DNA of 64,000 nucleotides from Deuterostichococcus epilithicus (GCA_033439295.1 JAVTLE010000015.1:868001-932000); one strand, 5' to 3'; numbered from the stretch's first letter, positions 10,468 to 36,300 are shown. Notes: generated by a model from the letters alone, not told the origin. Translations and numbers: made by a program.

Positions 10468-12666
10468 TTACTGGTAAACATTCTCATTCTCGCGAATACC
10501 TATCCCGCACATTGCCCTCTCGATGCCAGCAGTCGAACAGCTACACTCCGCGACCGACCAGCCACTCTGTCTCAAGAGGGTGCTGTGATGCCGGGCCCGA
10601 CCGTTCAGCAGGCCCTTGAGCTGTGCAGCCGTTGCGTCCTCCGGCACAGCGATAGTGCCGTCCACATCGCAGGTCGAGCGCAGCATGACAGCTACGGGCT
10701 TTGCCACCTCACTGCACTCTGCGCTGGCGCCATCTGCCGCGCGGCCGGGGCAACGAAACACGGCAACGTCAATGGTGCAGCCGTTGGGCAGTGCATGCTG
10801 CACTTCGTGCGGCACGCCCGCCTCCAAAAGGCGCGCCGCCAGCGCCGCAGCGTGCGGCTGCACATGCCACCACCGCACACGGCTGTCTGGGCTCGACCAC
10901 GCCAGCCGGCGTGCGCGTTCCCCCTCGTCGAGCGGCGCTGCCTGATGCGCCTTTGCGGTCTGTTGTCCCGCCGCTGCGGCGGCCGGCTCTGGCTGTTGCA
11001 TGCGGCTCTGCCCCGCGGCGGCTGAACACCTGTCCGCAGCATGCTCCAGCTGGCCCGCCAACTGCGAATCCAGGATGCCGGCATCGCGGCAGACGCTCGC
11101 GGTCGCCAGGTTGCGCCTCAGCCGCTCCGAGGTGTTCGGCAGCGCCGCGCCGCCGAAGGCGTTCCGCACGTTGGCGCCCCAGCCGTCCAGCTCGCCGCGT
11201 GCTGCAGCCTCCAGGATGCTGCCTGCTGTGCCGTACCGCCGCAGCAGCTTTCTGGCGCTGCTGCTGCCGATGCCCAGGCCTGGAATGCCAGCCTCCGGCT
11301 TGCCTGCGTGCGAGAGATGGTCCACCTTCAAGCTGGAGGGCTTCCGACCAAGGGTATGTGTGACAGCATTATACATGCAGTCCCTGCAACCATGTCTTCT
11401 CTCAGATGAGATACTTGGGTGCCAGCATTGCCAGTCGCAACAGCTTGCTGCTGAGAGGCTATGCACAACCGAGGCACCCACCCGCAAGGGCGAGGAAGTC
11501 GCCATGGGCCGCGGGCGGGTAGCCGTGTTTCGCCGCGAAGCAGTCAGCGGTCACCAGGCAGCAGGCAGAGGGGCAGGCCGGCGTCGGCAGTGGCCGCAGC
11601 TCTAGCCATGACACGCTGTCGCCCAGCAGTGCAGCGCAGTCCGAGTCGCCGCTGGCGACTACGATCGACGGCTGGCTGATGTTCCTGCCTGCAGGCCGGA
11701 CCAAGCACATCAGAGCAAGCCAGATGCGAACCTTACGTCCGGCTCAGGGAATGCACCCACTCCGGCAGAAATCCAACGCTGCAGCTTGAAGTGATGCAGC
11801 TTGCCAGGCGCCTCACACAGATTGCTCGCCTGGGGACGCCTGGCCAGCAATGCTGGCGCAGATGGCGCCAATCAAGTCGTCCCCCTCATACCCGTCTGAC
11901 GCGATCGCCACCTCATAGCCTGCGCCTGCCGCGACGCCGTGCAGGAGCGGCTGCCGCTGCTGCAGCTTGGGCGCTGCCCGTGTGTGCGGTTGCCGCTTGT
12001 GCACCCTGGCGTGGCGCTTTTGCAGGTAGCCGCCTTCCGCTGTCTGCTTCCGGCTGGGTGCGGTACCCTGCATTGTAACGGGGCAGACTGCTTCGCTGTT
12101 GATCTCCTGTTGTCGCATCACAGTGCTATAATGTCTGTAGGTAGCAGCCAGCACTGAGTCACAATCATCACTCGATAATATATATCTGGGCTCACCCGCG
12201 GTGCGTCAAAGACGGCGATGCACAGCGTTGGCTGCAGGATGTCTCGCAGATGATCCAGCCAATCTGCGAAGCTGCTCTGCAGCGTCACCCCAACATGGTG
12301 GTACAGCTTGGCGTCTGCCGCCGCAACGCATGCCCTGTTAGTGGCATCGACAATCAGGATGTCGGCGGGCGCAATTTCTGCCGTCCAGTACGACTTTGCG
12401 TTCGGCTGCACAAGGTCGCTAGAGCTTTGCTGAGACTGCACAGATGCCGCTGCGGCGCGGCATTTCTGGACTGGGCACGGCCGCTGCGAGCGCGTCTGTC
12501 GAATGTACGTCCTTCTGAACGCTACAAACTCCTTTGATAGAGGCTTCTGCAGCCCGCACCGCTGCGCTGGAAACGAATTGCTCAACTGCAGCTGGCCAGT
12601 GCGCACAACGTCCAGCAGCATTCGCTGTTCTGCGGTGCAATCGGTGCGACAACTTGCGGCCAGCAT
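10468..12666 (-). CDS. FEN-type 5'-3' exonuclease fused to a RAP-like C-terminal domain, probably organellar
   Basis: Exons: 12666-12196, 12067-about 11850, about 11705-11480 and about 11320-10468. Residues 1-75 are rich in Arg, Ser and Ala and poor in acids, as in an organelle transit peptide. The nuclease core follows the order of the 5'-3' exonuclease domain of bacterial PolI and plant organellar homologues: ADILIVDATNR (metal site 1), IAVFDAPR, GYEGDDLIGAI (matches GxEADDxIG), VVASGDSDCAALLG (matches SxDKD), then the helix-hairpin-helix region GIPGLGIGSSSARKLLRRYG. The extra C-terminus carries TIDVAVF, KPVAVMLRSTCDVDG and LLRQSGWSVA. That order resembles the RAP domain, a small restriction-nuclease-like fold found in organellar RNA proteins. 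No polymerase domain is present. A role in organellar DNA or RNA processing is inferred. The nuclease assignment is firm; the RAP assignment is tentative. Confidence 0.72.
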
Positions 12667-12967
12667 GCAGGTAGCTTAAGACCAGTGTCGACAACCGAAG
12701 TGATTCCTACAACTACAAGTCGGCATCTGCGATGTATGAACACGCAGTGCATGTCAGACAAGTCAGGATTCCTGCGCTCTGATTGGCTATTGTCCATCCC
12801 CACCAGCTAAACTGGCGGCAACCGCGCCTGGTGCTGTGAAACGCTTCTTCGGTTGATCGTTTCACAAAAAGGGCCATCCGCAAGCTACATTGTCCAAGGT
12901 CAGCCATCGGTGCCAGCGCATAGGCGCCGCCCCAGCCTGCGCCCCTGCTGTCTTCGCGCCAATCAGC
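12667..12967. promoter_or_regulatory. Short bidirectional promoter region
   Basis: Only 301 bases separate the start codons of the exonuclease (-) and SERCA (+) genes, so both promoters and 5' leaders must fit here unless 5' non-coding exons overlap. I see no clear TATA box. The assignment rests on gene orientation, not on a recognised motif. Confidence 0.5.
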
Positions 12968-21183
<8,216 letters not shown>

Positions 21184-21751
21184 TGTCTCTGTCTGAACGG
21201 TGCCGAGCGGTGGCGCCTTTCAGGGCGGCAGCCCGGCGCCGGGCGCTCCGCCGCCGTGCCGTGTGTGCGGTGAGGGCGGCAAGAGGCTGTTCAGCACGCT
21301 GAAGGATAGCGGGTAGTCTGGTCCGTCTCAGAACAGAAGCGAAGGCAGCAGCAGACGCGTCAGTCTAGAACCGAATGACACTGTGCCCGCAAGCGGGGGC
21401 ACGTTCAGAATGCAGTCTGAGACTGAGGGTTGTGACCGAAGGCAAGTAGTGGAAGCAGGCAAGGCACAATGAAATTGAGTCACTAAGGGTCAAATTCCGC
21501 TTGGAATGTTGGTGGCGGTTGTGTGGACTTCACCAGCACCTTCCATCGCTTCTCGACTCCTCCTCAGGGGGTGTGATCAAGAAAACTGCAGCCAACGAGT
21601 GGCCGAGTTGACACGGTCGAGCTTCGGAGGTGTCCTCAGTGAATGACTGCGAACGGTGTCCTTTTGCAACGCTGACGAACGAAGCGCTTCTTTTTCGTGT
21701 CACAGAACTGATTTGCGACGCACCACACGTTCCGCGACTAGACAGCATAGC
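21184..21751. other. Intergenic region SERCA / HSP70B
   Basis: Holds the SERCA 3' untranslated region and the HSP70B promoter and leader. Loose GAA/TTC inverted pairs occur (for example GAAGCGCTTC near 21685), but spacing does not fit the canonical alternating heat-shock element, so I do not call one. Confidence 0.4.
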
Positions 21752-26672
<4,921 letters not shown>

Positions 26673-27516
26673 ACGGCCTGCATGATGCAGCCGCGGCTGT
26701 GGCTGCGGGGTCCGACGGCCGCTGGCGCGTGGAGTCTCAGCGTGAAGCCCCTGCAGGCGATTGCAGCTGTGGGATGCAGTCCCGCGGCAGCAGGCATGCC
26801 ACAATTTCAGCAGCAACCCATTAAGCTGCGTTGACACAGCCAGCGGCAGCTGCAGACTAGTAGACTAGTTGCATGGACACCTGCGGTAGGGATCAGGCGC
26901 ATGCAAGGAGGGATGGGAGCGGTGACAGGGCGCGTAGGCACTGTGCTCGAAAGTGTTTTGGGCCAGTGCGAGTTGCAGGGCTGTGCATCGTTTGACGTAC
27001 GCCACCCTGCTGGGCGTGGTGACCTCTGTTTCTGGACAAGATCCATTGTTGGACCGTTGTTTTGACTTCGTGTCGGGGTGTGCTTTTTCGAAACTCAAGA
27101 TTGTCAAACAAAGCATGTCACACGAATGGCACCGTTCAGCACTGCTGTCCACTGCATGGTGTGGCTCTTGTGCCGTGCATATACAGCCTCTTCGTGCCTC
27201 AGTTCCATGGACACTTGACTACTATGAGCCGTTCAACTGTATATGGGCCGTCCCCTTGTCGTGGCGATCACTGTTATTGCTGAAGTGGTGGCTTCCCCGG
27301 TCCCTAAGCCATATCCGCCACCAGCTTTCTTGGCGGAAGGTCTCCAGCATGTCACCCGTCACGTGTACGTAGAAAATCCGATCACTCAAGAATTGCCTTG
27401 CCTTGAGATGGTCAATGATCGACATGACGTGCAGAAATCGAGGCATCGAAGGCTTCAAATCATATTGGAAACCCGCTGGCTAGTGTGCTGGACATTGTTC
27501 CCCCGATTCGCTGCAG
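26673..27516. other. Intergenic region HSP70B / first dehydrogenase
   Basis: Expected to hold the HSP70B 3' untranslated region and the promoter of the first dehydrogenase. Short open frames on both strands have no recognisable domain. No RNA gene or repeat was seen. Confidence 0.4.
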
Positions 27517-29712
27517 ATGTCGAACATGCTTGCGGGGAAGTTTTGTGTCGTGACAGGTAGGGAAAGCCCAAATCTTTCCATGCTTCCGCATACAACTCAT
27601 CGTTGAAACCAACCTCATGCACGCTCACTCAGTTTGTCAGCGGCGTACTGTATGTCGAGACATGCAGTGTGTCGTGTGCTTGCCTTCCAGGCGGCGGGCG
27701 CGGCATTGGCGCGGCCATTGCCCACGAGTTTGCAAAGGAGGGCGCATCCCTGGCGCTGGTGTCCAGAACGGAGCAGCAGCTAAAAGAGGTGCTGACGGAT
27801 CCATCTTGCAGGCATCAGCAACTGACGCTTTGCAAACGGCCTGCGCTACAGCAGGAACCCTAGTGACCGCTGACATGCTGAACGGTGTCGAGGCAGAACT
27901 GCAAGTCCTTGTCTCAGGGCTGGCCTGAGGCCTGATACCACCTGCATACTCTCGCAGACTGCCAACAGGTGCATGGAGCAGGGTGCGGCGGCAGTGGAGA
28001 CGCTTGCCGCCGATCTGACCAAGACCGCAGATCGTGACAAGCTGGTTTCTGATTTGCTGGCAAAGCACGGCGCAGTTGACATCCTCGTCAACAATGCCGG
28101 TGTGCGCCATTGCCTGCTGATGGGCCCTCGCCGCCTGTGTGACTCTGGCACATGCGCGGCGTGTGTGCAACAGCATGGCAGGTGTGACAGAAAGTTTAAA
28201 GCAGAGGATCGCGTGCTCCGCAGGTATGATGGTTGAGAAGGAGACGCCTCTGGAAGGTGAGCAGGAGGCAACGGGTGCGTGCCAGTTTGTGAACTCGTTC
28301 CGATGCAGCAGGACGAATGTTTGAACTTCTTCTGGTTTGCAATGCAGGGGACATGCAGCAGTGGGACAAGATGCTGGATCTCAACCTGCACGCCCCGATG
28401 CACCTCACCAGGTGAGTGGTGCAGAGCCGCCCATCAAAAGGATGCTTGGGCGCCAGACGACGAGGTCGCCTGATGAGGTCCGTGCAGCTGCTGGCCCACA
28501 CAGCATCGGTGCTGATCGCCAGCAATGACCGAGACTTAGTGGACCAGCTGATCATGTAAAGCGGGTACCTGCCGCACGGCATGGCGTTGAAAACTTGACC
28601 GTGACCCCATCATTGCAGGCTGGTGGCTCCCAAAATGGCGGAGAAGTGCAAGGTGAGCGACACACGGTCTGCAGCCTCGCAGGTGCCTCTGCAGCAACAC
28701 TGCTGCTGCACTGCCATTGCCGCTTCAGCTGCGGACGCATGCTGCGCTGCATGATGTACAGGGCATCATCGTCAACATGTGCTCGGTGGCGGGTGTGGAG
28801 CCCATCAGAACGGCCTGTGCATGTGAGTTGTGCATCCTGTGCATCCTGTGCATCCAGCACTGCGGATCCTGAGTTCCAGCAGCCGTGCGTTGGCTGTTGC
28901 ATGTGCCGACCGGCCACTGCATGCTCACTGCGCAGCACACGTGGACGCCGTCGTGCGCGCGGATGCCCTGGCCATGCCCCTTGGTATTTTGTGTCACATG
29001 CTCGCCAGATGCGGCAAGCAAGTGGGGCCTTCGCGGTTGGTCGCTGAGCTGCTACAAGGCGCTGCGCGAGTACGGTATCAAAGTCGTGACGATAAATCCT
29101 GGTGGGCCTCACGATTGCGTACCAGATGAACTCGGTAGTCATGCCTGCTGCTGGATGGCTTTGCATGCTTCAATGACGCACCACACATCAAGGCTAAGAT
29201 GCTGCATTGATTTAAAAATCAGGAGCTGGCCGCAGGCATGGTAGCCACGGACATGGCGAAGGGCGCGGGGGGCGACCCCGCCAAGATGCTGCAGCCGGAG
29301 GACATCGCAGCTGCTGTCATGCTGGCTGTCATGACGAAGCAGGTGGGTGGCTGCTGCTGGCTGCACCTCTCGCATGAGTATGTTTGCGTCATCAGCCGCG
29401 CCAGTCTTCAGCTGCTCCGGGCCTGCCGATTCCGATCTTAAGAGCTTATTGCAGCCCTGTGCTGCCTGCTGGTGTCCGACACCATGCTACACATTCGAGG
29501 CAGAAGTCGCACCCTACATGTTGCGATGCATGCCGTAGTCTCTACGACCTGCTACTGCTGATGGTTGAAACTATGTGTTGATCTGAGTGAGCTTGGTTGG
29601 CGGACTCCTAGTCTTTACTGATGCGACTTGGTGTGTAATGCTGCAGTCCTGCACTCCGCAAGATATAACGCTCCGCCCCACCGAGCCTGTGTCCTCGACC
29701 TGGGACACCTAG
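27517..29712 (+). CDS. Short-chain dehydrogenase/reductase, tandem copy 1
   Basis: Classical SDR oxidoreductase with a Rossmann fold, 245 residues from ten in-phase exons: 27517-27556, 27691-27788, 27958-28099, 28224-28256, 28348-28411, 28619-28652, 28762-28822, 29009-29101, 29236-29342, 29647-29712. Motifs: VVTGGGRGIGAAIA (cofactor loop), LVSRTEQQL (Arg after strand 2, which favours NADPH), DILVNNAG, VNMCSVAG (catalytic Ser) and YAASKWG (YxxxK). The catalytic Tyr is made only by splicing 28822 to 29009, which confirms that junction. MVATDM and MLQPEDIAAAVMLAV follow the usual SDR C-terminal pattern. The closest general type is FabG-like 3-oxoacyl reductase, but the substrate cannot be read from sequence. 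No organelle targeting peptide is visible. The next gene is its tandem duplicate. Confidence 0.93.
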
Positions 29713-30582
29713 CCTAGGCTGTCGACTGGAGTGCCGCCGCTGGAGTGCCACGAATGCTCTATCTCGCCCTCATGGTGGTTGATGACATCACAAAACATCT
29801 TTGCTGATTGCGGCTGTGTGAAATCCTGTGACGCCTGTACCTTATTTTTCCACGGGGGGCGTTTTTGCACAGCTGATTGAGTTCAACTCGATGTGAATCT
29901 GTTTCGGGCGGCTGCCGCCTTTTTGCACGAATGCATGGAGCGGTCGGAGCCCACCTCTATCTGCGCTGGTCAGGTCGACCCTGCCTCAACCCAGTTGCCT
30001 TCGTTAACCGTGGTTATGCGTGACAGACCCGGCTTGAGTGCATGCCTCCGGCATGCGCCTTGGAGTTCGTCTCCCTCAGTGAGGGGAACGTAAGCGAAGT
30101 GCCTGTCCCCAACTGGCGTCGCTACAAAATCCGCCGGCACCCCAATGCAATTAGCTCAGCTACATCCATAGCCAGAAATATCGCGGCATGCGCCAGCAGG
30201 TGCACGTGGGTACTCACGGCGCTCAGGAGGTGCAGCAGCACTTCCGCAAGCCGAGACTAATGCAAACGCTGCCATCTCAATTCAGGCGGCCTGCTGCTGA
30301 CATATCAAGGCTACGCACATTCAGCCGAGGCCGGACAATACCTCACCCCACGGTGCAGTCATCTCGCATGCAATTGCCTGCGTCAGTCCCCAGCGCCGCA
30401 GCACGGACTGCAATGTGTCTGGAATGCAAAATCAGTGATCTAGGTGCTTCACAGCTGTGCATGGCAGTATCGTCAGTCCTTATCACTCGACAGGTTCTCA
30501 ACCGCTGAAGCACTTCGCAAGGTTGTGGTGTGCAACATGGACACAGGAGTGCAGCTCATCCTCCCCTTGTGATACGATGCAG
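29713..30582. other. Intergenic region between the two dehydrogenases
   Basis: About 870 bases holding the 3' end of copy 1 and the promoter of copy 2. I see no obvious match to the region upstream of copy 1, so the duplicated unit seems not to retain shared promoter sequence. No gene recognised. Confidence 0.4.
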
Positions 30583-32347
30583 ATGTCGAAACTCCTCGCG
30601 GACAGGTTCTGTGTGGTCACCGGTGCGCTCCCAGCTGCAGCCCGCCTTCCGCTACTGATCAGGCTCTTGACTCCCATCCTGGACGCCTGTCTGGAGAGAC
30701 GCTTGGATCGTCTAAGAGCCTTGTCACACGCCATTGCAGGCGGCGGCAGGGGGATCGGCGCCGCCGTGGCGCTTGCCCTGGCAAAGCAGGGTGCCTCGCT
30801 TGCACTTGTTGCCAGGACGGAGCAGCAGCTGAAAGATGTGAGTGTGTCGCACGCACCACTGCGCACAGCTTGTGCTGATCTGCATTACGTGCAGCAGAAG
30901 TATCTAACGAATGAATCGTGTCTGCCCGAAGTCACAACATCAGCCTGGCATCATGCTGGCCGTTGCGCGGGATGCCACCAGCTGACAACGAGTGTGCGCT
31001 CATTGGACGCAGACGGCCAAGAAGTGTGAGGAGGAGGGCGCCACGAGCGTCTCGACGCACGCGACGGACCTGACAAGCGCCGATTCCCGCGAGCAGCTGA
31101 TCTCGGACCTACTGGGCAAGCATGGCACCATCGATGTCCTCGTGAACAATGCCGGTGCGCTGCGGGAAGCACTGTCGAGCCCTCGGTGGAGCTTGAGGCT
31201 GATGGAGCTGGCTGCTCGACTGCGTACACAGTGCTGGTGCAGTTTCTGCAACTTTTCGCTCTGCAGCAGCCTGTGAGGGAATTGCCTAAAAGGCGAGTGA
31301 TGTGGGTGCAGGCATCGGAGTGGAGGGCACTCCATTGAAGGGCGAGTTCCAAAAGTGGGAGACCATGCTCCAGATCAACTTGCACGCGCCAATGCATCTG
31401 ACGCGTCTGGTGTCCCCAAAGATGACTGAGAAGAAGAAGGTGGTGCTGCTGCTTGAACCACCATGCCAAATGATGATTTTCTGTGAGCCTGCTGCGGTTC
31501 TCGCCTGCTTATGAAGCCGTGGCCTCGCAGATGCCAACATCGACAAGGCTTCTGTGTTTCCACAGGGCCTCATTGTCAACATCGCTTCCGTCGCCGGCGT
31601 GGAACCGATGAAAGATGCCTGCGCATGTGCGCCACTGATCCGAGACCATAATTTTAAACACTAGAAGAGCGAAAAGTTGGTTGATTTATTGGCCATCAAA
31701 GTGTTTCCGTGTCGTGCTTTCTGCGTGCCGCATAGGATGTGGCAACTCCTCACATGCATAGCACCAAAATGGCCTCCTGTCGCCTTGCTCACATGTTTTG
31801 CCGACTGAACTTTGCAGACGCGGCGACAAAGCATGGCCTGCGGGGCTGGTCGCTGTCCTGCTACCAGCATCTCCGCCAGTATGGCATCAAAGTGGTCTGC
31901 ATCAACCCAGGTCGCTCCCCTCAGAAGAGTCTGAGCAATTTGTGCCGCATCGTGCAATGCCTTCTGCTCAAAGTCTCCGTGCAACTCACATATCCGCTGA
32001 CTGCTCACTCAAGCCTCGTCTCGTTCTGCAGGTATGGTTGCTTCCGACATGACGGCCAGCTTCGGCATGGATGCCAAGAAAATGATCCAGCCGGAGGACA
32101 TTGCCGCAGCGGTGATGCTGGCCGTCACCACCGGACAGGCAATTACCTTGTATCGTTTGAGTGAATTGTCTACGTCGCTTTTGTTGATTCATTTCACATA
32201 TTTAAAGCAACCTGCGGCATAGGTATTGCCGTTGCAGAGGCGCCACAATCACTGATATAAGGAATTGGCTCACCTGATCCGGTTTCCTGCACGCAGTCAT
32301 GCACGCCACAGGAGATCACCATACGGCCCACGGAGCCAGTCTCGTGA
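30583..32347 (+). CDS. Short-chain dehydrogenase/reductase, tandem copy 2
   Basis: Duplicate of the preceding gene: 239 residues from eight in-phase exons: 30583-30622, 30740-30837, 31013-31154, 31312-31439, 31566-31626, 31818-31910, 32032-32138, 32297-32347. Exons 1-3 have exactly the same lengths as in copy 1 (40, 98, 142). Exon 4 (128 bases) replaces three exons of copy 1 (33, 64, 34). The following exons are again identical in length (61, 93, 107). Motifs: VVTGGGRGIGAAVA, DVLVNNAG, VNIASVAG and YAATKHG (YxxxK). The start at 30583 aligns with copy 1 (MSKLLADRF versus MSNMLAGKF); an in-frame ATG at 30577 would add two residues. The last intron starts with GC at 32139, and only that donor keeps the frame shared with copy 1. 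Function as for copy 1; substrate unknown. Confidence 0.92.
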
Positions 32348-33334
32348 CAAGGGCATGCACATGCAGTCCCTGAACGGTGATGGCTGCGGCCTGCTCGTTT
32401 GACTCGCCGTTCATATTCCGTTGGCTTGGGACAATAGGTATCAGCCGCTGCAGCCTCGTGTGTTGGGTATACCTGAGGCATGCTCGTATGCTATCTGACT
32501 GGGTGGACGGCCTGACACCTGATGTTGCTGCATTTTCGCAAGTACCTATATACAGCTCGAGTTTGCTGTAGCCGGCATCATGGCAACTGTAATTTTGAAA
32601 AGATCGTGCAAGCACATGTTGCAGTGCTGTTCCGACCCAAACACTGTCGACCAAACCACGATCAATCTCAACTCGTACCTTTCTGCACGACGTGGTGACA
32701 TGCGCTGCAACACGTGCAAGTCGATGCGTATCTACCTACCTCATGAATGCACATCATTGCGCGCCAGCCTTTCTCTCTTAAGCACTGTCATGTCAGATCT
32801 GCCAAAGATGGTCATTCAATACTGCTGTCCTCTGTCTGGAGAAATCATGCTGCAGAACTCCTCTGCCGTCACTTCCGGGCTCGGGTTGCTCGTGTCGGAG
32901 GCGCTGCAGCCTTTTTGGCTGGCTCTGCAGCCGTCGCTCTTGCTCGTGTAGCCCTGTGCGCCGCGCGAGAGTAAATCGTCAGCAAATGAGCATCAACGGT
33001 TTTCTCGGAAAGAAGGCTTGCGTCCAGTTGTAATCGACGTTTTAACAGACGAGACGATGTTCACCGTGCAGCCGGCGGAGCTGCCAGTGCAGCCTCAGAG
33101 ACCCCCGCGGCGGTCCTCCAGCCTGCCTGCCGAGCCGGCTCGGCTGCAGGTGCGGACGCCTCCCTCTCCTGCGTTGTGGCCCTGCAAGGAAGGTGCAACA
33201 ACAGGGCGCTCACCCGCTACCTCCGAGCTGGGGCCTGCCCTCCGCACGATGGCCCTGCCCTCTGTGCAGGCATGCGGGTATGTCAGGGCTCAGACCTCAG
33301 ATCAGGGGTGAGGCTGATGGCCAGAACATCACAC
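32348..33334. other. Convergent intergenic region
   Basis: Nearly 1 kb between two genes that end towards each other. It should contain two 3' untranslated regions. Several short plus-strand open frames (32580-33442) lack any recognisable domain and look like chance. Confidence 0.4.
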
Positions 33335-36300
33335 TCACAACTTCATCAGAGCTTCGTTGGGCAATTTGGTCGAGCAAGGACCCGCAGCTGTCCCAGACTT
33401 CGCAGTTGCTGCAAGACGCGCACCTGCGTGCGCGCTTGGTAGAGGGCGCTGGCGCTTCCGCCTTGCCGCCGGCGGCGCCGCGCTGCCGCGGCCCTTGGCC
33501 GCCGCCGGCGCCGCCTCCGCTGCCTGAGCCTGAGCGGAGGCTGCCTGGTTGTCCTCAGTGGCCACAGGCTCGGCCGCTGCCTCTGGCTGCGCCGCGGGGG
33601 CGGCGCGCTTGCCCTTGGCAGCCGGCACCTCTGCTGTGACCGCCGTTGCCGCCTTGTCGACGGCCGCATTGGGTGCAGCCACCGCGTCCGTCGACATGTT
33701 TGCAGGGCACGCCGCGGTGCAGGCGGGGCAGAACCAGTCGCCCTTGGGCACGCGGCGCAGGCGCGGCTGCGTGCACGCCAGGTGCGTCGGCGCGTCACAG
33801 CCGTCGCACAGCAGCATCACCTTGTGCCCAGCGTGCTTGCCGCACACGCGGCACAGCTCCTCGCCGTCGGGCTCCGCGCCGGCGGCCGCCATGAGAGCGG
33901 GTGCCGGCGCGGCGGCTGCGACGTCCGCAGCTGGCATTGGGCCGGCGGCCGGCGCTGCCGCAACGGCCGGGCTACTCGCAGCCGGTGGTGCGGTCAGCGC
34001 CAAGGCGGCCTCCGCTGCGGCTGCCGCCGCCTCCTTCGAGGAGGCTGGCGCCGCCGCAAAGTAGCGCTCGGCAGCCTCGACGAGCGGGTCTGTGTCAGGC
34101 GCCATCCCCGACGCGGCCGCCGCCGCCACCTCCACTGAGATGCGGCGCGGCAGGCTCAGAACCGCGGCGGGAACCGCCTCCTCGGCAGCCGCCTGCTGCG
34201 GCTCGTCATCAGCAACAGCCTCCGCTGCCGTGTCCGCGTCGTCGGGGCCGCCGCCCAGCGCGTCTGCGACCTGCTCTGCTGTCTCTGCAGCAACGAGGAT
34301 ATGGCCGTCAGCAGCGTTCAAAGGCCGACACCCACTAGACGGAAGGTGCAGATCATCTCTAACAGTCTCAACACGCCCCCGCTGCATTCATGTGACAGGC
34401 TGACAAGCAGTACCGTGCGCACCGTCGATATCCTGCGCGAGCGCAGCCAGCTCGTCGGTGCCGAGCGGCTCGCCGCAAAACAGCCAGGCCGGCACCTCAA
34501 AAGGCGCCTCCTCTGCCGCGTCGTCGCGCCGCCGCCGGCCGCTGGCCGGCGCCGGGCTGATGAACGGCCAGCGCGGCAGCACCGGCGTCGGCGCGCACGC
34601 GGCGGCGACCCGCGCCACCTCCCGCTCGCGGCGCACCGGCGTGCGGCCGGGCAGCACCCNGACGGGGAGGCGGCGGGCGCCGCCGCCGGCTCGCCTGCCG
34701 CCGCCAGCGTGGGCTCCTCCGCGGGCGCCGCCGCGGCCGGCACCGCCGCCGCCCGGCGTCGCACTGCTCCGCGGGCGCGCCGGCGGGCTGCGCCGGCGCG
34801 GCGGCGACGCTCGCAGCAACGGCGGCGAGCGCGGCCTCCGCGCCGGCGCGCAGGCCGCGCTCCCGCGCCAGCAGCTTCGCGGCGTGGCGCTGCGGCCGCG
34901 CAGCTTTGCGGCGCGCCGCTCTGCCGCCGCAAGCTGACCGGCCAGCCTCTGGGCCTGCGGACAGTCCATTGTTCACATCACGAAGTGTGAAGATAACATA
35001 AAGGTGGCCTCTATGATCTACGGCGGCCGAGCAGTGCACCACTCCGAGCGTTCAAGCCGGCAGCAGGCAGCGATGCAGCCAGGGTGCAGGTTGCGCTGCG
35101 CGCGAGCCCGCAGGAGGAAGCACCAGCGACCGCAGCGGCGAGAACAGCAGCACCTTGGTGGCAGCGAGCCGCGCGGCAACGGTGGCGTCGCCCGTGCGCC
35201 GCCGCGCGCGCCCTCCACGGCCACCAGCATCCGCGACGCCTCGCCGCCGGCGGGCACCGCGCCGAGCGCCTGCGCGATCGCCAGCGTCAGCCGCCGCGCC
35301 GCGGCCTCCGCGCCGCCCGCCGCGCCGGCGGCCTCCAGTGCCTCCTGTGGGGTAACGCCCGGCATATCAGGGATCGGCCGGAACGACAAGGACGCCTGGC
35401 ATCCAGAATGGCTAGCGCTGGCAGCGAGTTTGGTGGTCAGGATGTCATACCATACCGTTCCTCGTCAGGTTCTTTTGGAGATGCTGCAAAGCCGAGACGA
35501 TACATGTACAATACAATGCACAGTGCAAGCTGGTGGGCGGCTGGCGCAAGGGGGGCTTGCTGACTGCACTTTGTGCAGTACTTGGGTGTTCCACCAGATA
35601 CAGATCCATCGAAAATGCTCATGTCTTTTCTACAGTTTCACTATCAAATTCGCACCTTGGGGATGCGCAGCGTGACGTCAGAGGGGGCTGTGACCGGCAG
35701 GCACGCCGCTGGCACGCGCAGCGTCAGGCCGGCTGCGGGGGTCACGGCGCCGCCGTCAGCCGGCCTGTCGGCGACGGCCTGGAACACGACGTGGGGCGCC
35801 TGCTGCTCTGCCGGCGTGCCGGCAAACACAGGGCTGGCTGGCGCCTCAGGCATCGCCCGCATGGTGAGGTCGGACTGCAGGCACAGTCGCGCCGCCGCGT
35901 TCAGTTGCAGAAACGGCGCCGACAGTGATCCAGCGCATTTCTTAGACAGCAGGCACTAGCCAGATCATGGCCTGTATGCACCACCCGCACAGGCGCTCGA
36001 TGCAAGTGCATGGATTGCCGGTCTCCTCGGTCCCCCTCCAGCAGTCAGAGCAATCTAGCAGTCGCTGGTAGCACCCCGCATTGGCGAGGCCATGCAGTCT
36101 GGTGGGATGTTGCCACAGTCACGCAGCGGCGGCAGCACCAGACCCCGCGAAGCAACTTCACCTGGGGACTGGCAAAAAAGTCTGCCGGCAGCTCCACAGT
36201 CAGCTCGCTCTGCTGCGCCGCCGCCGCCGCCTGCAGGCGCGCCGCCAGCGCCGCCGCGTCTGGCTGGCCGCGCGTGCTGCGGCGCTGGCCTGCACGACGT

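Noticed and set aside
21480-21751. Heat-shock elements in the HSP70B promoter
   Set aside because: GAA and TTC triplets are present but not in the required alternating 5-base spacing.
28834-28858. Triple GTGCATCCT repeat as a CRISPR-like or regulatory array
   Set aside because: Three 9-base units without spacers inside a dehydrogenase intron; a small slippage repeat.
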